Positions 14,796 through 21,224 of a stretch of 34,019 nt of DNA are shown here, one piece after another. The stretch covers positions 1-34,019 of the forward strand of contig NZ_SCVH01000026.1 in assembly GCF_004296935.1 (NCBI RefSeq). Direction: 5' to 3'. Source of the stretch: Reyranella sp. (lineage in GTDB: Bacteria; Pseudomonadota; Alphaproteobacteria; Reyranellales; Reyranellaceae). Within the stretch, counting starts at the first letter, position 1, and each line of letters begins with the position of its first letter. The notes under the pieces are model-generated. The model saw only the letters and a list, made by a program, of their open reading frames with translations, did no database searches and was not told the DNA's origin. Both the position numbers and the translations under genes were made by a program.

Positions 14796-15334
14796 CAGTT
14801 TCTCCCGGAAGGCCACATGCGGCGGAAGATGCCGTCTCGGCGCAGCACATCGTGATGCAGCACCGCGGCGACGTGCAGCGCCACGACCACGATCAGGCAC
14901 CGCGACAACACGAAGTGCACGGTGCGCAGCGCTTCGAAAAGATCGGGATTGCGCGGCACCAGGTCGGGCAGCGGCAGGACACCGAACCACGAGACGCTGA
15001 CGCCCGCGGCCGAACTCATCAGCCAGCCGCTGGCCGGCATGGCGACCAGGAGGATGAGCAACGCCCAATGACCGACCGGCGCGAGGGCGCGTTCCCAGCG
15101 CGTGACCGCGTCCGGCAGCGGCGGCGGCGGATGCCGCCATCGCCACAACAGGCGGGCCGCCGTCAGCACCAGCACCACGAGGCCGATCCATTTGTGCCAG
15201 GCATAGACCTGGAGCTTCAGCAGGCTGATCGGCAGGCCGGTCATCCACAGGCCGACCCCCAGCAGGCCGAAGACGGCCAGGGCCGTCAGCCAGTGCAGCG
15301 CCTTGGCGGTGGCGTGATAAGTCGGAGCCGCCAC
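14795..15334 (-). CDS. Cytochrome b561 family membrane protein
   Basis: 179-residue diheme b-type cytochrome of the CybB/bacterial cytochrome b561 family with four transmembrane helices. Candidate heme ligands are His14 (KALHWLTAL), His47 (AWHKWIGL), His140 (RTVHFVLS) and His154 (VALHVAAVLHH), the standard placing in helices 1, 2 and 4. Such proteins move electrons between the quinone pool and periplasmic partners, and E. coli CybB oxidises superoxide to oxygen. The gene lies between two yceI-like genes with gaps of 9 bases before and a one-base overlap after, which fits the common yceI-cybB pairing. Some bacterial genomes fuse the two. Confidence 0.93.
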   Translation of the reverse strand: MAAPTYHATAKALHWLTALAVFGLLGVGLWMTGLPISLLKLQVYAWHKWIGLVVLVLTAARLLWRWRHPPPPLPDAVTRWERALAPVGHWALLILLVAMPASGWLMSSAAGVSVSWFGVLPLPDLVPRNPDLFEALRTVHFVLSRCLIVVVALHVAAVLHHDVLRRDGIFRRMWPSGRN

Positions 15335-15343
15335 CTTCCAGCC

Positions 15344-15931
15344 TCAGCGCCAGGCGTCGGCATTGATGGAGATCTCGACAGCGTCGCCGACGACGTCGAC
15401 GTACTTGGTCATGCCGAATTCCGAGCGCTTGATCGTTCCCTTGGCGCGGAAGCCGGCATAGCGCGTGCCTGGGGCGGCGTTCGGCCGGCGGTCGGTGACC
15501 GAGACCTCGAGCGTCATGGGCCGTGTGACGCCGCGCAAGGTGATGTCGCCCACCACACGGAGCGTCGACTCGCCGGTTCGCTCGATGCCGGTCGACCGGA
15601 AGATCATTTCAGGGAACTTCTCGACATGGAAGAAGTCGGAAGCCTTCAGCATCGCGGTCTGCTGATTGTCGAGCATCGACACGCTGCCTGTCTTCACGAT
15701 CACTTCGACCGTGCTTTTAGGCACGTCGTCGTCGTCGACATGCACCGTACCCTGCCAATCCTTGAAGCCGCCGGTAGTGCGGAAGATCTTGGAATCGCCG
15801 ATGGCGAAGTCGATCGTCCCGCGGTTGCCGCTGATCTTCAGCCGTTCGGCGGCCTGCGGCGCGCGACCGCCAACGACGAGCGACGCCGCACCGATCGCGA
15901 GCAGCGTCCTGCGGCCCAGTTCAGTTCGCAT
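15344..15931 (-). CDS. YceI family periplasmic protein (copy 2)
   Basis: 195 residues. The N-terminus MRTELGRRTLLAIGAASLVV has a twin-arginine-like signal (GRRTLLAIG) and a likely cut near PQAA. The mature part shows YceI marks: GTIDFAIGDSKIFRTTGGFKD, MLKASDFFHVEKFPEMIFRS, VVGDITLRGVTRPMTLEVSV and KRSEFGMTKYVDVVGDAVEI. The middle DFFHVEKFP and the ITLRGVT motif are the strongest. A Tat signal would suggest export in a folded or ligand-loaded state. Its start lies 11 bases inside the end of the upstream phytanoyl-CoA-dioxygenase-like gene, so coupling is likely, and cytochrome b561 follows after 9 bases. Confidence 0.93.
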   Translation of the reverse strand: MRTELGRRTLLAIGAASLVVGGRAPQAAERLKISGNRGTIDFAIGDSKIFRTTGGFKDWQGTVHVDDDDVPKSTVEVIVKTGSVSMLDNQQTAMLKASDFFHVEKFPEMIFRSTGIERTGESTLRVVGDITLRGVTRPMTLEVSVTDRRPNAAPGTRYAGFRAKGTIKRSEFGMTKYVDVVGDAVEISINADAWR

Positions 15932-16811
15932 GGCCGACGCGCTCCGCATGGGTCTCGAAGAAATGACGGCCGGCGCCACGCTGGTTCTCGTAGATCGAGC
16001 CCTGGTGGTCGGCCGCGGGCAGCGGCATGCGGACCGGCGCGGCGCGAACACGCGGTTCGACGTTTGGCTCACCCAGGACCATGCGGCTGTTGAATTCGTC
16101 GAAATCGGTGATGCCCATCAATGGCCAGGCGTCGGCTGCCGTGTATTCGTGCAGCAGCAGGCGGCGCGTGCGGTTGGAGGTGTTGAGCGCCGAGCCGTGC
16201 ACCAGACGGGCGTGATGGATGGTCATCGACCCCGCCGGCCCCATCAGCGGTACGGCCTTGGCGAAGTCGAGATCGCAGGCCTCGGGATCCATGGCGCCGC
16301 AGAAGCGGCCATCGGCATGGTGGCTGTAGGTCGGGCCGAGATGCGTCCCCGGTAGCACCAGCAGCGGTCCGTTCCCGAGATCGCAATCGTCGAGGTAGAT
16401 GCCGGTCGCCAGCACGTCGTCGTTGGTATGGGGATAGAAGGCCCAGTCCTGGTGCCATTCCACCGGCGAGCCGTAACCCGCCGACTTCATGTTGAGCTTG
16501 CCGCCATAGTGACGGATCGTGGGACCGATCAACTGGGCGAGAATGGTCGTGATCTTGGGGTCGCGCACGAGGGCGTGGAAGAACGCGTACCTCTTGAAGA
16601 TCGCGGGCTTCAGACGCCGGACCCGGGGCAGGACAGCGGAGTGGCTGGGCTCGAGGTCGTAGAGTTCGTCGTTGGCCGCCACGCCACGCGCCTCGGCGAC
16701 GATACTGTCGGTCAGCGCCTGCAATTCGGCGAGTTGCGCACCTTCGATCAGGCGCGGGATCACCAGATAGCCGTCGCGACGGTAGCTCTCGATTTGTGTC
16801 TCGGTAAGCAT
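15921..16811 (-). CDS. Phytanoyl-CoA dioxygenase (PhyH) family 2-oxoglutarate/Fe(II) oxygenase
   Basis: 296-residue double-stranded beta-helix oxygenase. Early marker LTETQIESYRRDGYLVIPRL at residues 2-21 is typical of PhyH proteins. The iron facial triad is His120 and Asp122 (EWHQDWAFYPH) with distal His205 (IHHARLVHGSALN), and Arg residues in SNRTRRLLLHEY at about 213-223 would bind 2-oxoglutarate. The loop GPLLVLPGTH is also conserved. The ATG at 16809-16811 is preferred because the family homology starts there, although the frame is open further. Substrates of bacterial members range from phytanate to small natural products; none can be assigned. It is first in a tight minus-strand group with yceI and cytochrome b561 and faces another 2OG oxygenase across a 44-base gap. 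Confidence 0.92.
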   Translation of the reverse strand: MLTETQIESYRRDGYLVIPRLIEGAQLAELQALTDSIVAEARGVAANDELYDLEPSHSAVLPRVRRLKPAIFKRYAFFHALVRDPKITTILAQLIGPTIRHYGGKLNMKSAGYGSPVEWHQDWAFYPHTNDDVLATGIYLDDCDLGNGPLLVLPGTHLGPTYSHHADGRFCGAMDPEACDLDFAKAVPLMGPAGSMTIHHARLVHGSALNTSNRTRRLLLHEYTAADAWPLMGITDFDEFNSRMVLGEPNVEPRVRAAPVRMPLPAADHQGSIYENQRGAGRHFFETHAERVGHAN

Positions 16812-16855
16812 GCGAAACAATAGCACGATCGGCCGGGTTGGCAGATAATCACGGT

Positions 16856-17503
16856 ATGGCGAGCCGTGCCCTTTTTCCGACACTAATTCTTCAAGAGTCC
16901 CTGGTCCGCCCGGGCTGGCCGGCCTTCAACCGCAGTCTCGCGGACGAATGCTGCTCGCTTGCCGTCTCCGACGCGGCGGGCCGGCGCTGGTCGGCGCGGC
17001 ACTATCTCGGTGGCTATACGTCCTACGGGTCGCTCGATCGGCTGCACCTCGTCTCGTCGCTGTTCGACCGCCTGCGTCGTCGCATCGATCCGGTCGTGAA
17101 GCGCTTCGCCCGCAGCCTGCACTACGACCTCCGCGGACGTACGGTGGCGATGACCGATTGCTGGGCGAACGTGATGCCGGAGGGCGTGGTGCATTCGATG
17201 CACCTGCACCCGACCTCGTTCATCAGCGGCACCTACTATGCCGCCGTGCCGAGGGGCGCCGGCGCGCTCAAGTTCGAGGACCCGCGCCTGTCGCGCCAGA
17301 TGGCGGCGCCGCCCAGGCGCGCCGACGCACCGGAACGCTTCCGCTCCTTCGTCGGCGTGCCGGCGAAGGAAGGCGACCTGGTGCTGTTCGAAAGCTGGCT
17401 GCGCCACGAGGTGCCGCCGGCGCGCTTCTCCGGCGAGCGCATCTCGATTAGTTTCAACTACGGTTGGACCCCCCAAATCGGGAGCCCCAAGCCCGGTCGC
17501 TGA
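16856..17503 (+). CDS. Putative 2OG-Fe(II) oxygenase (TIGR02466-like)
   Basis: 215 residues from the ATG; a TTG at 16838 would add six. The middle of the protein has the pattern WANVMPEGVVHSMHLHPTSF then ISGTYYAAVPRGAGALKFEDPR at about 103-144. This matches the uncharacterised oxygenase family known from TIGR02466, with His116/His118 as likely first iron ligands, a distal His184 (WLRHEVPP) and Arg195 (GERISISFNYG) for the co-substrate. It shares little with the PhyH-type protein on the other strand. The gene starts a four-gene plus-strand run; the secreted amidohydrolase begins 11 bases after its stop. No strong Shine-Dalgarno is visible. Substrate unknown; the secreted partners act in another compartment, so any metabolic link is indirect. 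Confidence 0.87.
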   Translation: MASRALFPTLILQESLVRPGWPAFNRSLADECCSLAVSDAAGRRWSARHYLGGYTSYGSLDRLHLVSSLFDRLRRRIDPVVKRFARSLHYDLRGRTVAMTDCWANVMPEGVVHSMHLHPTSFISGTYYAAVPRGAGALKFEDPRLSRQMAAPPRRADAPERFRSFVGVPAKEGDLVLFESWLRHEVPPARFSGERISISFNYGWTPQIGSPKPGR

Positions 17504-17514
17504 AGGAGCATCGC

Positions 17515-18327
17515 ATGCGTATTGTCCTTGCCTGCTTGTGCCTGATCGCGGCGGCCGGAATGGCCCGCGCCGACCAGGAATTGCCGATCTTCGACGCGCA
17601 CATGCACTACAGCCACGACGCCTGGACGGTGGTGCCGCCCAAGGAGGTCGTCGAGATCCTGAAGAAGGCCGGCGTGAAGCGCGCCATGGTGTCGAGTTCG
17701 AACAACGAGGGCACCAAGATGCTGCAGGACGTGGCGCCCGGCGTGATCGTGCCGGAGTTGCGGCCCTACCGCTCGCGCGGCGAACTCTCGACCTGGGCAA
17801 AGGACCCGACGGTACTGCCGTTCCTCGAGGACCTCCTGTCCAAGCGCAAGTACGTCGCCATCGGCGAGTTCCACATCTATGGCGCCGACGCCGACCTGCC
17901 CAACATGCGCGGCGTCGTCCAGCTCGCCAGGAAATACGGCATGTTCCTGCATTCGCACTCCGACGCCGACGCCGTCGTGCGCCACTTCCAGCAGGATCCC
18001 GACGCCAAGGTGCTGTGGGCCCATTCCGGCTTCGAACGACCCGAGAAGGTGCGCGAGATGCTGCGCCGCTATCCCAGGCTCGCCTGCGACCTGGCGTTCC
18101 TCACCGCGCACGCCTCCAACGGCAAGGTATCGCCGGGCTGGCGCGAGGCATTCCTCGAGTTTCCCGATCGCTTCGTCGTCGGCACCGACACCTTCACCCC
18201 GGAGCGCTGGCACTACGTGGTCGAGCATGCGCGCTGGTCGCGGGCCTGGCTTGCCGATCTGCCGCCCGACGTCGCGCGCAAGATCGCCTACGAGAATGGC
18301 GATCGATTGTTCGGCGGCGCCCGGTGA
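17515..18327 (+). CDS. Secreted amidohydrolase (amidohydrolase_2 / TIM-barrel metal hydrolase)
   Basis: 270 residues. Residues 1-20 form a Sec signal (MRIVLACLCLIAAAGMARA). The mature enzyme begins with the metal-binding HxH in IFDAHMHYSH (His29, His31). Later metal or catalytic residues are likely His in FLHSHSDAD and WAHSGF, and Asp in VVGTDTFTPERW near the end, the usual order for PF04909-type hydrolases. A strong AAGGAG Shine-Dalgarno sits 6 bases before the ATG at 17515, deciding the start over an upstream frame extension. Export of an amidohydrolase_2 enzyme is uncommon, since most are cytoplasmic. Its stop overlaps the next gene's GTG (GTGA). The substrate is unknown. Confidence 0.88.
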   Translation: MRIVLACLCLIAAAGMARADQELPIFDAHMHYSHDAWTVVPPKEVVEILKKAGVKRAMVSSSNNEGTKMLQDVAPGVIVPELRPYRSRGELSTWAKDPTVLPFLEDLLSKRKYVAIGEFHIYGADADLPNMRGVVQLARKYGMFLHSHSDADAVVRHFQQDPDAKVLWAHSGFERPEKVREMLRRYPRLACDLAFLTAHASNGKVSPGWREAFLEFPDRFVVGTDTFTPERWHYVVEHARWSRAWLADLPPDVARKIAYENGDRLFGGAR

Positions 18328-18737
18328 GGCTGTCCGCGAAATATCTCGCGTCGTCGTTCGCCTTTCTGTTTGCGAATGCCGCGTGGGCGAACTGTCCGCT
18401 CGATCTGGGACGCGGAACCGGCTGGGTGGTCTTCTCCGATCACTACATGGTCGCCTTTCGCCCCGAGCCGATGCGGATCGAGGTCGGCCAGCCGTTCTCC
18501 CTGCTGTTCAACGTCTGCACCAAGTCGAACCGCCCGGCCGAACTCGTGGCGGTCGATGCCCTGATGCCGGAACACAAGCACAGCATGAATTACCGGCCGA
18601 CCATCCTGGCCGGGGCGGACGGACGCTATCGCGTCGACGGCCTGATCTTTCACATGCCGGGACGCTGGGAGCTCTCCATCGACGTGCGGGCGGGCGAGGA
18701 AAGCGAACGCCTGATGCACGACTTCATCCTCAAGTGA
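18324..18737 (+). CDS. Secreted YtkA-like protein with MPEHKH motif
   Basis: 137 residues starting at a GTG that overlaps the previous stop. Residues 1-22 are a signal peptide ending ANAAWA. The mature part is one small immunoglobulin-like beta domain. The stretch DALMPEHKHSMNYRP at about 79-92 followed by GRYRVDGLIFHMPGRWELSIDV is the YtkA/FixH-type pattern (M-P-x-H-x-H ... Y ... F-M-x-G-x-W). Related domains occur with copper and cytochrome assembly functions, and the His/Met-rich turn could bind copper; that is inference. Three Cys or more are possible in the mature part (NCPLD, NVCTKS), which might form a disulfide. Both junctions (GTGA with the amidohydrolase and GTGA with the peroxidase) imply tight coupling. 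Confidence 0.82.
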   Translation: MRLSAKYLASSFAFLFANAAWANCPLDLGRGTGWVVFSDHYMVAFRPEPMRIEVGQPFSLLFNVCTKSNRPAELVAVDALMPEHKHSMNYRPTILAGADGRYRVDGLIFHMPGRWELSIDVRAGEESERLMHDFILK

Positions 18738-19900
18738 GGGGACTTCTGCTGCTCGTGCTGGCGGCGTGGGCGCCGCCCGCCGCGGCGCAGCAACTGCTCG
18801 ACTGGTCGCCGGACGAGGTCCGCGCGGTCGGGCGGCATGGGCCGTGGCCGCCGCCGCCGGTGCGCGATCCCTCCAACCGGGTTTCCGGTACGCCCGCCGG
18901 CATCGCGCTCGGCGAGCATCTCTTCAACGATCCGCGGTTGTCCGCGGACGGCCTGATGAGTTGTGCCACCTGTCATCAGGCCGGCCGCGACTGGAGCGAT
19001 GGTCGGGCAAAGGGATTTGGCACGGTCGATCTGGATCGCCGCACGCCGTCGCTGTGGAATGTGGGCTATGCCCACTGGTTCGGCTGGGACGGGGCGGGAG
19101 ATTCGCTCTGGGCCCAGACCATCCGGCCGATCGTGGATCCCCGGGAGATGGGCGGCAACGCCCAGCGGGTCGCCGGGCTCTTGCGCCACGACAAGGATCT
19201 CGCCTGCGGCTACCAGCGCGCCTTCGGCGGCAAAGCCGGAGACGATGACGAGCTGCTGCTGGTCGACGCGGCCAAGGCCATGGCCGCCTTTCAGGCGACC
19301 TTGGTCAGCCCACGCACCCGATTCGATGCCTTTCGCGACGCGCTGGTGGCCGGCGATCGTGCCGCCGTCGCGCGCTATCCGCTCTCCGAACAGCGCGGCC
19401 TGAAACTTTTCGTCGGTTCGGGCAACTGCGACACCTGCCATTTCGGGCCGCGCTTCACCAATGGCGAGTTCGGCGATGTCGGCATCGCCTTCTTCGTGAG
19501 GCCGGGCGAGGTCGACACCGGCCGCCTCGGCGGGCTGGCCCGGCTGGCCGGCAGCCCCTTCAATCTGCTCGGCCGCTACAATGACGACGTGTCGGGTGCG
19601 AATGCCGCGCGGACGCGGCACGTCCAGCGCCTGCACGCCAACTTCGGCGAGTTTCGCGTCCCCAGCCTCCGCCAGGTCGGACGCGCCGCGGCCTACATGC
19701 ACGACGGCAGCATCGCCACGCTGGAGGACGTCGTCCGTCACTATTCCGAAGTGAACCCGGACCGCCTGCACAGCGACGGCACGCCGCTGGTACGCCCGCT
19801 GGGATTGTCGCCGCAGGAGCGCACCGACCTGGTGGCCTTCCTGCGTTCGCTCGATGCCGATCCGCCGCCGCGTCCGGCACCGCCACCGCTCTGTCCTTAG
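18734..19900 (+). CDS. Di-heme cytochrome c peroxidase family protein (CcpA/MauG-like)
   Basis: 388 residues from a GTG overlapping the previous stop. Residues 1-18 are a signal peptide (VLAAWAPPAAAQ). Two c-heme sites are present, CATCH at 77-81 and CDTCH at 232-236, the spacing expected for the bacterial di-heme peroxidase/MauG family. Supporting motifs are GEHLFNDPRLSADG, the RRTPSLWN region, FRVPSLRQVGRAAAYMHDGS near 307-326 and the closing LVAFLRSLD. The family includes periplasmic H2O2 reductases and MauG-like enzymes that oxidise a partner protein; which applies is undetermined. The C-terminal tail is proline-rich. The stop codon TAG overlaps the convergent ruvX stop (TTAG at 19897-19900). 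Encoded with a YtkA-like protein and amidohydrolase, it suggests a periplasmic oxidative module. Confidence 0.93.
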   Translation: MRGLLLLVLAAWAPPAAAQQLLDWSPDEVRAVGRHGPWPPPPVRDPSNRVSGTPAGIALGEHLFNDPRLSADGLMSCATCHQAGRDWSDGRAKGFGTVDLDRRTPSLWNVGYAHWFGWDGAGDSLWAQTIRPIVDPREMGGNAQRVAGLLRHDKDLACGYQRAFGGKAGDDDELLLVDAAKAMAAFQATLVSPRTRFDAFRDALVAGDRAAVARYPLSEQRGLKLFVGSGNCDTCHFGPRFTNGEFGDVGIAFFVRPGEVDTGRLGGLARLAGSPFNLLGRYNDDVSGANAARTRHVQRLHANFGEFRVPSLRQVGRAAAYMHDGSIATLEDVVRHYSEVNPDRLHSDGTPLVRPLGLSPQERTDLVAFLRSLDADPPPRPAPPPLCP

Positions 19901-20373
19901 CGCAGCCGCGCGAGCGCCGATTCCAGGATCCAGGCCGCCGCCGCGGCATCAACCCGTTCGGCGCGCTTGGCACGGCTCATGTCGTAGTCGTCGATCATGC
20001 CGCGGGTCACGGCGGCGGTGCTCATCCGCTCGTCCTGGAGGACGACAGGAAGGCTGGCGAGCGCCGGCGGCGCGTGGGCAGCGATATTGGCCGCGAACTG
20101 GCGGATCGATTGGCAGCGTGGGCCCTCGGTGCCGTCCATGTTGAGCGGCAGGCCGATCGCCAGCGCCTTGATCTCGTGTTTTTTCGCCAGATCGGCGAGG
20201 GTGCCAAGATCGGCCGCAAGCTTGCTGCGCCTGATCGTCGTGAGCGGCGTGGCAAGCATGCGCAGCGCGTCGGAGGTGGCGATGCCGATGGTCTTGCTGC
20301 CGACATCGAGCGCCATCAACCGCCCGTCGCGAATCAGCAAGGCTTTCAGTTCGGGGAAATCCACGATCGCCAT
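19897..20373 (-). CDS. ruvX: Putative pre-16S rRNA nuclease / Holliday junction resolvase RuvX (YqgF)
   Basis: 158-residue RNase H-fold protein. The first catalytic strand LMALDVGSKTIGIATSD is at about residues 18-34, with AIGLPLNMDGTEGPRC, LQDERMSTAAV and the late DAAAAAWILESAL completing the YqgF pattern. Family members mature the 5' end of 16S rRNA in E. coli and were proposed as resolvases. The ATG at 20371-20373 is chosen because the family's N-terminal region fits and no Shine-Dalgarno argues for the longer frame. The alpha/beta hydrolase gene is immediately upstream, with 17 bases between. ruvX often neighbours gatC and pyrB in Alphaproteobacteria; here gatC is 3.5 kb away. Confidence 0.93.
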   Translation of the reverse strand: MAIVDFPELKALLIRDGRLMALDVGSKTIGIATSDALRMLATPLTTIRRSKLAADLGTLADLAKKHEIKALAIGLPLNMDGTEGPRCQSIRQFAANIAAHAPPALASLPVVLQDERMSTAAVTRGMIDDYDMSRAKRAERVDAAAAAWILESALARLR

Positions 20374-20390
20374 GTCAGTTGGCCGCCACG

Positions 20391-21158
20391 TCAGCCGACC
20401 TTGGCGTCGAGCCAGGCCACCGTCTCCTGGGCGACGCGGTCCCAGCCCGGCTGGCCCAGGACCCAATGGCCCTGCTGCTTATACTCGGCATAGTCCGACA
20501 CATGCGCGAACCGGCGCGCGGCGCGGCGCACCACGCCGGGCGGCGTGAGCTGGTCCTTTTCCGTCGCCACGAACAGCAGCGGCACGGTCACGCGCCGGGG
20601 ATCGACGGCCGCGGCCTTGCCGGCATCGAGCCAGGGCAGGGCGATCTCGAACAGGGCGCGGCCCGACTCGTGCACGAACGAGGCATGGATTTCGGTGCCA
20701 TCGCGCGGGTCGGCGGTGTTGAAAGTGTACGCCAGCGCCTCGTCGAGCGTCGCCCGGTGCGGCTTGCGCCACCACGCCCAGGTCGCCTGGATCCGCAGGA
20801 AGGCCAGCAGGTTGGACGGCCTGATGCCGATCACGCTGGCGGGCGGCGCGGGCGTGAGCAAGACGCCGGCCCTGGCGAGGCCCTTGGCGCAGAGCAGCAG
20901 GGCGATCAGCCCGCCCATCGAGTGTCCGATGACGACGGGCTTCTCCGGCAGGGCCTGCAGGCTCGCTTCGAGATCGGCGACATAGTCGTGCAGGCTCGTC
21001 GTGCCGAGAGCGGGTGGTGGGGCATCCGGCGGCGCGTCGTGATGGCGCAGCGAGGAGGCGAGCGTCTGCCAGCCGCGTGCCTCGAGGAACGGACGCCAGT
21101 TCCGCCAGACGTCGGAGGTTCCCCACATGCCGTGAATCAGGACTGCCAGCCGGGCCAT
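20391..21158 (-). CDS. Alpha/beta hydrolase fold protein
   Basis: 255 residues. The opening MARLAVLIHGMWGTSDVW carries the oxyanion-hole HG motif, and the nucleophile elbow GHSMGG is at about 98-103. The acid is probably Asp in VATEKDQLTPP and the catalytic His in YKQQGHWVLGQPGW near the C-terminus. A cap region lies between about 120 and 190. The family is large (esterases, lipases, C-C hydrolases), and nothing visible selects a substrate. No signal peptide, so cytoplasmic. It is upstream of ruvX on the same strand and divergent from the antiporter gene with 66 bases between their starts. Confidence 0.9.
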   Translation of the reverse strand: MARLAVLIHGMWGTSDVWRNWRPFLEARGWQTLASSLRHHDAPPDAPPPALGTTSLHDYVADLEASLQALPEKPVVIGHSMGGLIALLLCAKGLARAGVLLTPAPPASVIGIRPSNLLAFLRIQATWAWWRKPHRATLDEALAYTFNTADPRDGTEIHASFVHESGRALFEIALPWLDAGKAAAVDPRRVTVPLLFVATEKDQLTPPGVVRRAARRFAHVSDYAEYKQQGHWVLGQPGWDRVAQETVAWLDAKVG

Positions 21159-21224
21159 CGACAAGGTTATAAGGCGGTCGCCGGCCCCGGTCGACACGGG
21201 CCGCAAGCGGAGTAAGTTGGCCAA

